A stretch of 64,000 nucleotides of DNA from Hyphomonadaceae bacterium (GCA_019753105.1 JAIELJ010000006.1:310001-374000), one strand, 5' to 3'. Shown: positions 9,020 through 18,010, counted from the stretch's first letter. Translations and numbers: made by a program. Notes: generated from the letters alone by a model not told the origin.

Positions 9020-9125
9020 GATCGTCCCCTGGGGAGCCAGCGACGCAAATGCGCGCGCGGGATGGCGCGGAAACTAGGCCTCGAAGGTGCGTGCGGTAAG
9101 GGTTTTCGCGCGCGAAGCGAGCGTT

Positions 9126-9764
9126 TTATTGCGCCGTTGGAAAGGTCAAACCGAACCCGCTGACGACGGGATCAGCGGCGAGAATTGCGGCGTTATCTGA
9201 TTGGAACTCACGGTCTCCCATCGCGTTGACGTCCTCGCGCCCGCGCGGGTTGAAGCGCATCTGCGCGCGACACGTCTGCGTGTATTGCAACGCGCCGCCA
9301 TTCCAATTCGAAACCCAACCGCCGTAATCCCATCCAAAACCATAGAGTTGGAAAGCGCGCCCGTTCATTCGTTCAACGTCCGGGAGCGAAGAGCCAATCG
9401 TGTAACCCTCGCTACCGCGCCATTGCGTGCCTTCGTCATGGACGCTGACTGTCGCCAAACGCTGCCCATCGAGGTCCCAGGCGATTTCCAAGCGGGTCGT
9501 GGGATCGTCGGCAAAGACGATGGCGGCTTCGTAGGTGTCGCCTTCTGCGCCGTTGAGCGTCTGAACACTGATGTTCTGTGCGCCAAACCGCTCGGCCAAA
9601 GTCGCCGGCGTCAAAGACGCAAAATCTTCGCACGAGAGCACGAGGTCCTCGGCTGGACCGTCCGTCCGATCGGCGGCGTCAGCGTTGGTTTGCGACGCGC
9701 TCGGCGGCGCCTCGGCAGAACACGCGGCGAGAACGCAAGCGGCAGCCAGCAACAAGGCGCGCAT
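9126..9764 (-). CDS. hypothetical lipoprotein
   Basis: A 212-residue protein starting MRALLLAAACVLAACSAEAPP, a lipoprotein signal peptide with the lipobox LAAC (Cys about 15). The mature part has SCEDFASLTPATLAERFGAQNI and a repeated acidic/aromatic text (WDLDGQRLATVSV, YGFGWDYGGWVSNWNGG, CRAQMRFNPRG). Two further Cys residues could pair in the periplasm. I recognise no named family; related unnamed lipoproteins occur in this bacterial group. It is followed downstream by nothing on its strand until the OmpA gene and lies 13 bp after the stop of the gene starting at 10764, so it may be transcribed with the dehydrogenase. Confidence 0.75.
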   Translation of the reverse strand: MRALLLAAACVLAACSAEAPPSASQTNADAADRTDGPAEDLVLSCEDFASLTPATLAERFGAQNISVQTLNGAEGDTYEAAIVFADDPTTRLEIAWDLDGQRLATVSVHDEGTQWRGSEGYTIGSSLPDVERMNGRAFQLYGFGWDYGGWVSNWNGGALQYTQTCRAQMRFNPRGREDVNAMGDREFQSDNAAILAADPVVSGFGLTFPTAQ

Positions 9765-9777
9765 GTGAGCGCCCTCC

Positions 9778-10764
9778 TCAGAGCATCGATGGAATGACGC
9801 GATCCGGCGGCTTGTGGCAGTCAGCGAAGGTCTTGATGTTGATGATGACCTTCTCGCCCATATCGATGCGGCCCTCGATCGTGCCGGAGCCCATGTGCGG
9901 CAGCAGCATGACGTTCGAAAGCTTCTTCAGCTTCGGATTGATCGCCGGTTCGTTCTCGAACACGTCGAGGCCTGCGCCTGCGAGTTCGCCCTTCTCCAGC
10001 ATCCGCGCCAGCGCGCCTTCATCGATCACCTCACCGCGTGCGGTGTTGACGATATACGCGTGCGGCTTCAGCAGCGCGAGGCGGCGCGCGGAGAGCAAGT
10101 GATACGTCGCCGGCGTATGCGGGCAGTTCACCGAGACGATATCCATGCGCGACAGCATCTGATCGAGGCTGTCCCAATACGTCGCCTCAAGCTCTTGTTC
10201 GATATGCGCGCTCACCTTGCGGCGATTGTGATAATGCACTTGCAGACCGAACGCGCGCGCGCGGCGCGCCACCGCCTGGCCGATGCGGCCCATGCCGATA
10301 ATGCCGAGGCGCTTGCCCCAGATGCGCCGGCCCATCATCCAAGTCGGCGACCAGCCGGTGAACTTGTCCTGCTCGATGATTTTCACGCCCTCAACGATCC
10401 GGCGCGGCACCGCGAGGATGAGCGCCATGGTCATGTCGGCGGTGTCTTCGGTCAAAACGCCCGGCGTATTGGTCACGGTGATGCCGCGCTGCACGGCGGT
10501 GGCCACATCGATGTTGTCGACGCCCGCGCCGTACTGCGCGATCAGCCGCAATTGCTCGCCGGCGCGCGAGAGCACCTTGGCGTCGACGCGATCTGTGACT
10601 GTCGGCACAAGAACATCCGCGCGTCCAACAGCGGCCACGAGCTCTTCCGCCGTGAACGGCTTGTCCTCGACATTGAGTTCAGCGTCGAACAATTCGCGTA
10701 GCCGCGTCTCCACCGGATCCGGCAGGCGGCGCGTGACAACGACTTTGAGTTTCTTCGACGACAT
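9778..10764 (-). CDS. D-2-hydroxyacid dehydrogenase (glyoxylate/hydroxypyruvate reductase-like)
   Basis: A 328-residue cytoplasmic NAD(P)H-dependent reductase of the D-isomer-specific 2-hydroxyacid dehydrogenase family. The Rossmann motif LGIIGMGRIGQAVARRA (about residues 150-166) and a following HYHNRRK segment bind the cofactor; Arg/Lys after the second strand suggest NADPH is possible. The catalytic Arg lies in NTARGEVIDEGAL, the Glu in DVFENEPAINP and the His in LPHMGSGT. The substrate-loop text YGAGVDNIDV is typical of glyoxylate/hydroxypyruvate reductases and formate-dehydrogenase-like relatives. Substrate is inferred. The gene is divergent from the SH3 protein and 13 bp ahead of the lipoprotein gene. 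Confidence 0.88.
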   Translation of the reverse strand: MSSKKLKVVVTRRLPDPVETRLRELFDAELNVEDKPFTAEELVAAVGRADVLVPTVTDRVDAKVLSRAGEQLRLIAQYGAGVDNIDVATAVQRGITVTNTPGVLTEDTADMTMALILAVPRRIVEGVKIIEQDKFTGWSPTWMMGRRIWGKRLGIIGMGRIGQAVARRARAFGLQVHYHNRRKVSAHIEQELEATYWDSLDQMLSRMDIVSVNCPHTPATYHLLSARRLALLKPHAYIVNTARGEVIDEGALARMLEKGELAGAGLDVFENEPAINPKLKKLSNVMLLPHMGSGTIEGRIDMGEKVIINIKTFADCHKPPDRVIPSML

Positions 10765-10903
10765 TCACTCTCCATAAACCACGATCCGCACGGATCAAAG
10801 GCATGCCGATTAAGCCGACCTTTAGAGGACCGTCGCATCATCGTCCCTCCTCTCCAACAAGAGGGGCCCTCTGACATGAGGGGCAAGAACTAAGGTTGGG
10901 TAG

Positions 10904-11401
10904 ATGCGCCGTGGGATTTCCGCCGCGATGGTCGCGGCCGCCGTGATTTTCGCCTTGGGCGCCGCACAAGCGGACACGCCGACCGTCGGTACCGACTCCA
11001 ATCTCCCAGTTCCGCGCTATGTCAGCTTGCGTACACAAGACGCCAACGGCCGTCACGGGCCGGGCCTCGAGCACCCTGTCGACTGGATCTATCAGCGCGT
11101 CGGCCTGCCGCTGCAGGTGACCGGCGAGAGCGGTCCGTGGCGCCGCGTTGTCGATCCGGACGGCGCTGTGGTTTGGATTCACGCACAAAATCTCGACGCG
11201 CGCCGCATGGCCTATGTGCGCGAAGCCTCCACCCTGCGCCGTGATCCGCGCGCCAACGCGCGCGAAATCGCCTATCTCGACCAAGGCGTCGTCGGCGCTT
11301 TGACCGGCTGTGACGGCGACTGGCGGCGCGTCGCTGTCGGCGGCCGCGTCGGCTGGGTCCAGGCTAGCGCCCTCTGGGGCGCGGAGTGCGAAGGGCTCTA
11401 A
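10904..11401 (+). CDS. secreted SH3-domain protein
   Basis: A 165-residue exported protein. An N-terminal signal peptide (AAMVAAAVIFALGAAQA, cleavage about residue 23) is followed by two bacterial SH3-like units: YVSLRTQDANGRHGPGLEHPVDWIYQRVGLPLQV with WRRVVDPDGAVVWIH, and a second one, STLRRDPRANAREIAYLD with WRRVAVGGRVGWV. Such proteins (DUF1058/SH3_4 type) are placed in the periplasm and thought to contact the cell wall. Its stop overlaps the end of a small opposite-strand reading frame. It lies 119 bp upstream of fabA on the same strand; in several alphaproteobacteria other short genes sit there, and no functional tie is implied. Confidence 0.85.
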   Translation: MRRGISAAMVAAAVIFALGAAQADTPTVGTDSNLPVPRYVSLRTQDANGRHGPGLEHPVDWIYQRVGLPLQVTGESGPWRRVVDPDGAVVWIHAQNLDARRMAYVREASTLRRDPRANAREIAYLDQGVVGALTGCDGDWRRVAVGGRVGWVQASALWGAECEGL

Positions 11402-11463
11402 GGGCTCAAACCCTTGTTTTTGGTCGCATAGCCGCGAGAGGGCGGCCGCTTCGCCTTGCCCAT
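11398..11463 (-). CDS. possible small protein of 21 residues
   Basis: A short frame reads MGKAKRPPSRGYATKNKGLSP on the minus strand, with GGAGG (11468-11472, minus strand) 4 bp ahead of the ATG. It is basic and too short for a fold. It lies in the gap between the SH3 gene and fabA, where no other gene explains the strong ribosome-binding sequence. Without comparison to relatives this stays a candidate. Confidence 0.3.
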   Translation of the reverse strand: MGKAKRPPSRGYATKNKGLSP

Positions 11464-11520
11464 GCGGCCTCCAATGTCTAAGCCCAAGCCTTCTCTTTCA
11501 CGCTTCAGCGCGAGACCGAC

Positions 11521-12051
11521 ATGGCCGAGCGGCCCTCCTTCTTTTCCTACGAAGACCTGATCGCCTCCGGCGAAGGCCGCCTGCACGGCCCGGGCAATGC
11601 GCAACTGCCGCTGCCGCCAATGCTGATGTTCGACCGCATCGCCAGCGTCACCGCTGAAGGCGGCGACCACGGCAAGGGCGTGATGATCGCCGAATTCGAC
11701 ATCAATCCCGAGCGCTGGTTCTTCGAATGCCACTTCCGCGGCGACCCGGTCATGCCGGGCTGCCTCGGTCTCGACGCCATGTGGCAGCTCTCCGGGTTCT
11801 TCATGGCCTGGGCGGGTTCGCCGGGCCGCGGCCGCGCGCTGGGTGTTGGTGAGGTCGCCTTCCGCGGCCAGATCACGCCGAGCACCAAGCTCGTCACTTA
11901 CGAAATTCATCCCAAGCGCATCATCCAGCGCTCGCTGCACATGATTGTCGCTGACGGCGTCACGAAAGCTGACGGCGTCACTATCTATACGGCCAAGGAT
12001 CTCAAAGTCGGTCTGTTCTCACCGGAACAGCTCGAAGCACAGATGAAGTAA
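11521..12051 (+). CDS. fabA: 3-hydroxydecanoyl-ACP dehydratase/isomerase FabA
   Basis: FabA dehydrates 3-hydroxyacyl-ACP and isomerises trans-2- to cis-3-decenoyl-ACP, the branch point for unsaturated fatty acids in anaerobic-type type II synthesis. The 176-residue length is standard. The active-site His71 lies in [13 protein letters not shown] and Asp85 in [10 protein letters not shown], at the same positions as in E. coli FabA (70 and 84). The N-terminal [11 protein letters not shown] and PMLMFDRI are also diagnostic. fabB starts 11 bp after its stop, so the two are one operon, as is usual for species making unsaturated lipids this way. Confidence 0.97.
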   Translation: MAERPSFFSYEDLIASGEGRLHGPGNAQLPLPPMLMFDRIASVTAEGGDHGKGVMIAEFDINPERWFFECHFRGDPVMPGCLGLDAMWQLSGFFMAWAGSPGRGRALGVGEVAFRGQITPSTKLVTYEIHPKRIIQRSLHMIVADGVTKADGVTIYTAKDLKVGLFSPEQLEAQMK

Positions 12052-12062
12052 CGGAGAAGCGG

Positions 12063-13277
12063 ATGCGTCGCGTCGTCGTCACCGGCATGGGGATCGTCTC
12101 CTCAATCGGCAACAATACGCAAGAGGTGCTGGCCTCGCTGCGCGAAGCCAAAAGCGGCATCCGCGCCGCACCCGAATACGCCGACAAAGGCATGCGCTGC
12201 CAAGTGCATGGCGAACCGTCGTTGAAGCCGGAAGACGTCGTCGATAAACGCAACATGCGTTTCATGGGCGAAGGATCGGGCTGGAACTTCGTCGCGATGG
12301 AGCAAGCCATCGTCGATGCGGGGTTGAAACCCGAAGAAGTCTCGCACGAGCGCACCGGCATCATCATGGGCTCAGGCGGCCCCTCCGCACACGCGATCGT
12401 CGCTGCTGCCGACACGGCGCGCGAAAAGGGTGCGCGTCGCGTTGGGCCGTTTGCAGTGCCAAAAGCGATGAGCTCAACTGCGAGTGCGACGCTTGCAACG
12501 CCGTTCGAAATTCGCGGCGTGAACTATTCGATCAGCTCGGCCTGCGCGACGAGCGCGCATTGCATCGGCAATTCGTACGAAATGATCCGCGACGGCCGCC
12601 AGGACATCATGTTCGCCGGCGGTAGCGAAGAACTCGATTGGACGCTCTCCGTGTTGTTCGACGCGATGGGCGCGATGAGCACCAAGTACAACGACACGCC
12701 GGAACGCGCCTCGCGGGCTTACGACAAGAATCGCGATGGCTTTGTCATCGCCGGCGGCGCGGGTGTGCTGGTGCTCGAAGAATACCAACGCGCCAAGAAG
12801 CGCGGCGCGAAAATCTACGCCGAGCTCGCCGGCTACGGCGCCAATAGCGACGGCTTCGACATGGTCGCGCCCTCAGGCGAGGGCGCTACGCGCTGCATGC
12901 AGATGGCGCTCAAATACGTCGATCGCCCCGTCGATTATCTCAACCCGCACGGCACTTCGACGCCGGTCGGCGATCTGAAAGAGATGGAAGCCGTGCGTGC
13001 AGTGTTTGGCTCGAAGATGCCGCTGATCTCCAGCACCAAATCACTGACCGGCCACTCGCTCGGCGCTGCGGGCGTGCAGGAAGCAATCTATTCGATCCTC
13101 ATGCTCAATAACGGCTTTGCCTGCGAGAGCGCGCATATCGAAGAGCTCGATCCAGCCTTCGAGGGCATGCCGATCCTGCGCAAACGCGAAGACCGCGAAC
13201 TGAATTGCGTGCTGAGCAATTCGTTTGGATTCGGTGGGACCAATGCGAGCCTGGCGTTCACACGCGTGGCCGCCTAG
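12063..13277 (+). CDS. fabB: 3-oxoacyl-ACP synthase I FabB
   Basis: FabB elongates cis-3-decenoyl-ACP and so commits the FabA product to unsaturated fatty acids. The 404-residue protein has the KAS thiolase fold with the Cys-His-His triad: Cys161 in [10 protein letters not shown], His296 in [11 protein letters not shown] and His331 in [13 protein letters not shown], plus the structural Lys326. The C-terminal [14 protein letters not shown] closes the family pattern. It follows fabA by 11 bp and is followed by a hairpin at 13286-13317. Length and motifs are complete. Confidence 0.97.
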   Translation: MRRVVVTGMGIVSSIGNNTQEVLASLREAKSGIRAAPEYADKGMRCQVHGEPSLKPEDVVDKRNMRFMGEGSGWNFVAMEQAIVDAGLKPEEVSHERTGIIMGSGGPSAHAIVAAADTAREKGARRVGPFAVPKAMSSTASATLATPFEIRGVNYSISSACATSAHCIGNSYEMIRDGRQDIMFAGGSEELDWTLSVLFDAMGAMSTKYNDTPERASRAYDKNRDGFVIAGGAGVLVLEEYQRAKKRGAKIYAELAGYGANSDGFDMVAPSGEGATRCMQMALKYVDRPVDYLNPHGTSTPVGDLKEMEAVRAVFGSKMPLISSTKSLTGHSLGAAGVQEAIYSILMLNNGFACESAHIEELDPAFEGMPILRKREDRELNCVLSNSFGFGGTNASLAFTRVAA

Positions 13278-13285
13278 ACAGCAAC

Positions 13286-13317
13286 GAGCGCCGGTCTGCT
13301 TTCGCAAACCGGCGCTC
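13286..13317. terminator. hairpin between convergent fabB and a small membrane-protein gene
   Basis: GAGCGCCGGT and ACCGGCGCTC form a 10-bp stem with a 12-base loop. There is no T-run on either side, so termination efficiency is uncertain, but its place between two convergent stops fits a shared terminator. Confidence 0.5.
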
Positions 13318-13366
13318 AAAGCGATCGCTTGAGACGAGGGGTACTCGGCCTTCGTGATCGCCAAGC

Positions 13367-13666
13367 TTAATTGGTGGCGCGCTCGACCTGATCGCCTGCG
13401 GTTTCCACGGCGTCGCCGGCATTTTCGGCGACCGTTTCTGTCTGCGCTTCGATCTGCGACTGCGCTTGGTCCGCCTCAACGCCGGCTTGTTGGAATGAGC
13501 CTTGGCTGTACGCGAACGCGATGATCGCGCCAGCGACCAAAACCACGCCGAGCAGCATGCCAAAGCCAAAGCCGCCCTTTTTCTTTGGACGATCCACCAC
13601 GACGCGTCTGTCAACCACATTGCCATCGGCGTCGCGTTCGACGTGGGTTTCGCGGATCTCGGCCAT
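13367..13666 (-). CDS. small single-pass membrane protein, unknown function
   Basis: A 99-residue protein in three parts: a charged N-terminus (AEIRETHVERDADGNVVDRRVVVDRPKKKGG), one hydrophobic segment (about residues 33-53, FGMLLGVVLVAGAIIAFAYS), and an acidic Ala/Gln/Glu-rich tail predicted to be helical (QAQSQIEAQTETVAENAG). The positive charges before the membrane segment place the N-terminus inside and the tail in the periplasm. I do not recognise a family. It lies alone between fabB (convergent) and fabI (divergent, 114 bp). Confidence 0.7.
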   Translation of the reverse strand: MAEIRETHVERDADGNVVDRRVVVDRPKKKGGFGFGMLLGVVLVAGAIIAFAYSQGSFQQAGVEADQAQSQIEAQTETVAENAGDAVETAGDQVERATN

Positions 13667-13780
13667 TTTATTCTCCTAAACAGATGCGCACTGGCGCTTA
13701 TGCAAAGAACGCCCGCAGCCACCTGGGGTTCCGGGCCACCACGAGAGCCGCTATAGAGACGCCAAATTCAGGAGTTCGAC

Positions 13781-14596
13781 ATGGCCGACGAGTGGGTGTT
13801 TCCGAAGGGCGAATTGATGCGCGGCAAGCGCGGCTTGATCATGGGCGTCGCCAACGACAAATCGATCGCCTGGGGCATCGCCAGCCAACTCGCCGCGCAA
13901 GGCGCGGAACTCGCGTTCACCTATCAAGGCGAAGCGCTTGAAAAGCGCGTCCGCCCGCTGGTGCAAAGCATCGGCGCCGACACCATGCTCGAATGCGACG
14001 CCACCAATGACGATCAACTCGATGCGGTGTTCGCAGAACTCGAAAAGAAATGGGGCAAGCTCGACTTCCTCGTTCACTCGATCGCCTTCTCCGACAAGAA
14101 CGAGCTCAAAGGCTCGTTCATCGAGAACACGACGCGCGCGAACTTCCTGCGCTCGATGGATATCTCAGCCTTCTCGTTCGTCGCCGCCGGCAAGCGCGCC
14201 GCGAAGATGATGGAGCGCGGCGGCTCGATGATCACCCTCACCTATCTCGGCGCCGAGCGCGTTCTCCCGAGCTACAACGTGATGGGCGTCGCCAAAGCCG
14301 CACTTGAAGCGTCGATGCGCTACATGGCGCGCGACCTCGGCCCTTCCGGAATTCGCGTCAACGCGATCAGCGCCGGCGCCATGCGCACGCTCGCCATCGC
14401 CGGCATCCAGGGCGGCCGCGGCCTCATTCAAACCGGCCGCGAGTGGTCCTTGATGAAAGAAGACACGAGCATGGAAGGCATCGCGGGCTGTGCGCTTTGG
14501 CTCTGCTCCGACCTCGGCCGCTCCACGACGGGTGAAGTCATCCACGTTGACGCCGGCTTCCATATTGTCGGTTTGCCGGATACGGGCGGCGAGTAG
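13781..14596 (+). CDS. fabI: enoyl-ACP reductase FabI (NADH)
   Basis: FabI reduces trans-2-enoyl-ACP in the last step of each fatty-acid elongation cycle and is the target of triclosan and isoniazid-type drugs. The 271-residue SDR-family protein has the divergent nucleotide-binding text GLIMGVANDKSIAWGIA, the VHSIAFSDKNELKG segment, and the catalytic Tyr165 and Lys172 in SYNVMGVAKAALEASMRY (the FabI spacing Tyr-x6-Lys). Ile/Met at the drug-contact positions are of wild type as far as can be read. Start at ATG 13781 is preceded by GGAG at about 13770. The N-terminus is about ten residues longer than E. coli FabI. Confidence 0.96.
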   Translation: MADEWVFPKGELMRGKRGLIMGVANDKSIAWGIASQLAAQGAELAFTYQGEALEKRVRPLVQSIGADTMLECDATNDDQLDAVFAELEKKWGKLDFLVHSIAFSDKNELKGSFIENTTRANFLRSMDISAFSFVAAGKRAAKMMERGGSMITLTYLGAERVLPSYNVMGVAKAALEASMRYMARDLGPSGIRVNAISAGAMRTLAIAGIQGGRGLIQTGREWSLMKEDTSMEGIAGCALWLCSDLGRSTTGEVIHVDAGFHIVGLPDTGGE

Positions 14597-14658
14597 GAAA
14601 AACGCGGAACTTTTTCGGGCGTTGCGCGTACCCCGTTACGCAAGACCCGGAGTTCCCG

Positions 14659-15411
14659 ATGTCGTTTTCCGCTGGAATGCTCAACAACGTGCCGTGCCAC
14701 TCTTGCCCGCTGCGCGCGAAGGGGCCGTTCAAAGATTACGCTGATCGCGACATTCGGTTTCTCGATGAGCTGAAGAAAGATCACGTCGCGTTTGAAGCCG
14801 GCCGCGACATTGTCATGGCTGGCGACACCGATCCGCCGCTCTACACTTTGTTTTCGGGCTGGGCGTTTCGCTACAAGCTCCTGCCCGACGGCCGCCGCCA
14901 GATTTTAAACTTCCTGCTGCCTGGCGATCCGATCGGCTTTCAAGGCCACATGTTCGAAGCGTCGCCGCATAGCGTGCAGACGCTGACCGACGTGGAAGTC
15001 TGCTCCTTTCATCGCAGCAAGATTTGGGAGCTGTTCCGCTCGCATCCGGAATTGGCGTTCGATCTGACTTGGCTCACCGCGCGCGAAGAATGCTTTGTCG
15101 ATGACAACCTCCTCACCGCCGGCCGCCGCAGCGCTTTAGAGGCGGTGGGCGCGTTGCTGATCCATCTTTACAAGCGCGCTGATGCGCTTGGGATGCATCG
15201 CAATGGCGGCGTAGAGTTTCCGCTGACGCAAAATCACATCGCCGACGCGCTGGGCCTTTCGTTGGTTCACACCAACAAGTCGCTGCGCAAGCTCTCGAAG
15301 ATTGGCATGCACGAGATCAAGAACGGCACGCTCACATTCATGAACGGTCGCGCGATGGAAAAACTCGCGCAAATATTCGATGATCCAGTGGCGGCGCGGC
15401 CGCTGCTTTAG
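14659..15411 (+). CDS. Crp/Fnr-family transcription regulator
   Basis: A 250-residue regulator: N-terminal cyclic-nucleotide-binding-like beta roll (about residues 25-150, including FSGWAFRYKLLPDGRRQILNFLLPGDPIG) and C-terminal winged helix (about 165-235), with the recognition region LTQNHIADALGLSLVHTNKSLRKL. The N-terminal text NVPCHSCPLR has two Cys residues, fewer than the four needed for an oxygen-sensing FNR cluster, and the cAMP-binding pocket residues are not evident, so the signal is unknown. Many alphaproteobacteria carry several of these. It lies 62 bp after fabI on the same strand; a link to lipid synthesis is possible but unproven. Confidence 0.88.
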   Translation: MSFSAGMLNNVPCHSCPLRAKGPFKDYADRDIRFLDELKKDHVAFEAGRDIVMAGDTDPPLYTLFSGWAFRYKLLPDGRRQILNFLLPGDPIGFQGHMFEASPHSVQTLTDVEVCSFHRSKIWELFRSHPELAFDLTWLTAREECFVDDNLLTAGRRSALEAVGALLIHLYKRADALGMHRNGGVEFPLTQNHIADALGLSLVHTNKSLRKLSKIGMHEIKNGTLTFMNGRAMEKLAQIFDDPVAARPLL

Positions 15412-15635
15412 CCGCCTTGCTGTTGCGCCTCCGCGAGAATTGAGCGGGCGGTTTCAACGTCGTCTTCCGACGCCATCAGCCGCCAGCCATGTTCCATCAT
15501 GGATGGGTCAAGCTCCGCCATCAGCACATTGAACTCAGGCAGAAGCGTCTCGACGCCGGCGCTTTGCAGCACAGATTGCGCGACAACCGCTTCCGAGCGA
15601 GAGGAAAACCGCGCGACTATGACGAGCGAGGACAT
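15408..15635 (-). CDS. DUF2007-type small protein (first of two)
   Basis: A 75-residue protein of the DUF2007 family: VIVARFSSRSEAVVAQSVLQSAGVETLLPE ... GWRLMASEDDVETARSILAEA. These fold as a small alpha/beta unit resembling a signal-transduction domain; no activity is known. The next gene upstream (15678-16028) shares the pattern (ARYYDRSEAFVVRSALEAAGVAVFMEN), so the pair is a tandem duplication that diverged. Its stop overlaps that of the Crp/Fnr gene by 4 bp in convergent orientation. Confidence 0.7.
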   Translation of the reverse strand: MSSLVIVARFSSRSEAVVAQSVLQSAGVETLLPEFNVLMAELDPSMMEHGWRLMASEDDVETARSILAEAQQQGG

Positions 15636-15677
15636 GGGCGCACGCTGGACGCGATTAACGGCGAAATCTGGACCGCT

Positions 15678-16028
15678 CTAAGCCGCTTCCCAACGATAAG
15701 TGCGCATCGGGACCCAAAGCACCAGCCCCACGAGAAAGATCTGCACTGCATGAAACGCCAAGAATGCGACGGTGAAGTGCCGGGTCCGAAGTACTTGGTC
15801 GCAAGGCGCGGGGTTCGCTAAGGCCTCCTCTAGCACCGCGAGAGCAGCGGGAAGGTCCTCTTCAATCACGAGGACGCGGAATCCACCCAACGCCAATTCC
15901 GAAAATGGCTTAAGAGCAATTTGATTGTAGTTTTCCATGAATACCGCAACGCCCGCTGCTTCGAGCGCGCTGCGAACGACGAATGCCTCCGACCGATCAT
16001 AGTAACGTGCGACGAGCCCTAACCCCAT
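15678..16028 (-). CDS. DUF2007-type protein with C-terminal membrane segment
   Basis: A 116-residue protein: residues 1-72 match the DUF2007 pattern (GLVARYYDRSEAFVVRSALE, ALGGFRVLVIEEDLPAALAVLEEAL), and the C-terminus adds one membrane span (about residues 84-105, TVAFLAFHAVQIFLVGLVLWV). So the domain is held at the inner membrane. Paralogue of the gene 42 bp downstream. Function unknown for the family. Confidence 0.68.
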   Translation of the reverse strand: MGLGLVARYYDRSEAFVVRSALEAAGVAVFMENYNQIALKPFSELALGGFRVLVIEEDLPAALAVLEEALANPAPCDQVLRTRHFTVAFLAFHAVQIFLVGLVLWVPMRTYRWEAA

Positions 16029-16060
16029 GCGGACATCCTAGCCGAGCGCCAAAATGAGAA

Positions 16061-16087
16061 AAGCCCGCCGCTTGCGCGACGGGCCTT
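16061..16087 (-). terminator. hairpin after the lipoprotein hydrolase gene
   Basis: AAGCCCG and CGGGCCTT flank CCGCTTGCGCGA, followed on the minus strand by TTTTCTCATTTT. Nearly the same sequence occurs at 18011-18036 after pnp. Confidence 0.65.
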
Positions 16088-16116
16088 CCGGTCCTTTGTC
16101 TGGGGCCCGCGCTAGG

Positions 16117-16938
16117 TCACTCGCTCGCCGCTGGGGCCTCACGCCCTTGCGCATCGATCGCCGCGACCAGCGCATCGACTTGGCTGAAGAATGGCGAGTG
16201 GCCGCTTTCTATGCGGATGGTTTCGCGCACTAGCGTCGCGGCAATCATCGTGTCCTGCAGCGCCGGACTGACCACGCGGTCGAGACCCGTGCGGACATAG
16301 ACCTTGTCGACTCCGGCGAAGCGCTCGGTCAGCGTTACCGGCTCAGCCAGTGGAGGCAGCGGCTCTTCGAGCATGCGCGACGGCGTGCGGGCGGCGACTT
16401 CGGGCGTGCAATCGTTGCAGAAGAGCGTCGCTTGCTGATCCGCCGCGATAGCCGCAATCAAGCGCGCTTCGTCGATGCGAAACGCAGGACCGGCGCTCGA
16501 GCCAGCGTCTTGACCAGACAGCGCCTGCAACGACTGGCCGCTCTGCGGCAAGTACGCGCCGACATAAACCAAAGTGCGAACGCGCTCGGGCGCTGCTTCC
16601 GCAACGTTGGAAATGTTGATGCCTCCGAAGCTGTGGCCGACGAGAACGACAGGCTGCGTTTCGCTCGCAAACGAAGCGAGTATCGCATCGCGATACGCGG
16701 TCAAGTTTTGCGCTCCAGCTTCGCCTGCGTTGGCGGGGCGGCCCGGCAGATCGACAACGATCACACGCCGGCCGCGCGCCTCTAGGCCCGCCTTCACGGC
16801 GTCCCAAGCATTGCCTTGCATGAAGGCGCCATGCACCAGCACGATCGTCGCAGCTTCCGGCTCAGGCGCCGCTTGTTCGGCCGGCGTGCAAGCCGCTAAG
16901 GTCGCAAAAGCGGTCGCGATAAATATTCTGCGCAACAT
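16117..16938 (-). CDS. alpha/beta hydrolase lipoprotein
   Basis: A 273-residue hydrolase with a lipoprotein signal peptide (MLRRIFIATAFATLAACTP, lipobox LAAC), so it is anchored in the envelope. The catalytic text is IVLVHGAFMQGNAWDAV (oxyanion loop), VVLVGHSFGGINIS (nucleophile Ser), an acid near RTGLDRVVSP and the His in ESGHSPFFSQ. The pattern is closest to the salicylate-esterase/hydroxynitrile-lyase type of small esterases ("alpha/beta fold hydrolase" with HGAF and GHSPFFS). Substrate unknown. Two Cys in FCNDCTPEVA could form a disulfide. Confidence 0.85.
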   Translation of the reverse strand: MLRRIFIATAFATLAACTPAEQAAPEPEAATIVLVHGAFMQGNAWDAVKAGLEARGRRVIVVDLPGRPANAGEAGAQNLTAYRDAILASFASETQPVVLVGHSFGGINISNVAEAAPERVRTLVYVGAYLPQSGQSLQALSGQDAGSSAGPAFRIDEARLIAAIAADQQATLFCNDCTPEVAARTPSRMLEEPLPPLAEPVTLTERFAGVDKVYVRTGLDRVVSPALQDTMIAATLVRETIRIESGHSPFFSQVDALVAAIDAQGREAPAASE

Positions 16939-17001
16939 AATGTATCATCCTCCGCACCACGAACCGCCTTTAACGTCGGTTCGTAAAAGCCTTGCGATAA
17001 A

Positions 17002-17948
17002 TCAAGCCGCGCACAGTGCATCACCGCCGGGCAGAGCGACGCGCAAGAGCTTGGCTTCTTCGCGCCCGCCCTCGAACAGGCCGCCGGTCGTGAGCGCGTA
17101 AAGCGCATCGCCGTCCGGCGTAAACGCCACGGCTGTCGAGCCGTCCGCGCCTTCCGGCAGCACCACCGTGACAGCGCCGTCTTGATCAAGGCGCAGCAGT
17201 CGATTTTGATGTGTTGCAAGGTAGATCGCACCGTCTTCCGCGACCGCGAAATCGTCGATCGCGCCGGGCTCGCCGACCAGCGTCAGCGCGCCCGATGGAC
17301 GCAGATCGGCGTCGATCGCGACGCGGTAAAGCGCGCCCCGTACTGAGTTCGACACGAACACCGCGTCGTCCACCACTTCTACGCCGTTAGCGCCGGGGCG
17401 TTGATCTTGACCTGTAGCGTCCGGGGCAAGCTCCGGCGCTTCCAGCCAAACACTGAGCGCGCGCGTTACAGGATCGAAGCGCCAGACACGCGACGCAATC
17501 GAGTCGGCGATAAGGAACGTCCCATCGGGTAACGCGCCGATGCCATTGAGAAAGCGCGCGTCCGGCGCAGCGATGCGCGCCGTCTCCGCGCCGTTTTGAT
17601 CGAGCAGCAAGATCATATTGGAGGCCAAAAACGCTGGCCCCGCTGTGAACGATGCGCCGTGTGCGGTGACGACATAGCCGCCCGCATAAGGCGCAATCGC
17701 CACCGGGTGCGCTGCGAGCGTGATAAACGTTTGCGCGGCGTCGGCGGTGGGGTCATGGCTTCGATGGTGCGGCCGATATAGCTCGTGAACAGCACGCGGC
17801 CTGAGCGCTCAACGATCAGGTTCTCTAAAAACTGACCGTTCGGATAAGCCGCCAATGTCTCGGCGCTGGCGCATGCTTGCTGCGCCGGCTCGCGCGCACA
17901 CGCAGAAAGCGCCGCAAGACATGCGAACAAAGCAAAGGTCTTACGCAA
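17002..17948 (-). pseudogene. SMP-30/gluconolactonase-like lipoprotein gene with a frameshift
   Basis: Two frames together make one beta-propeller protein. The first (17948 down to about 17745) has a lipoprotein signal (ALFACLAALSACAREP) and NLIVERSGRVLFTSYIGRTIEAMTPP. The second continues, in another frame, DAAQTFITLAAHPVAIAPYAGGYVVTAHG and then typical propeller repeats (LNGIGALPDGTFLIADS, GANGVEVVDDAVFVSN, IDDFAVAEDGAIYLAT) to a stop at 17002. The break lies near 17745-17755, in the G-run GGTGGGG on the plus strand; one added base would restore the frame. SMP-30-like propellers act as lactonases or calcium-binding sugar enzymes. Either a true pseudogene or a sequencing error in the homopolymer. 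Confidence 0.75.
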
Positions 17949-18010
17949 TTTGGTGCCCCTTCCATGTGGTCATATGAGCGATCGTTGAATGTTTTGTGAC
18001 GCGCAACAAA

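Noticed and set aside
14659-15411. FNR-type oxygen sensor
   Set aside because: Only two Cys in the N-terminal region; a 4Fe-4S FNR needs four, so I keep the general Crp/Fnr label.
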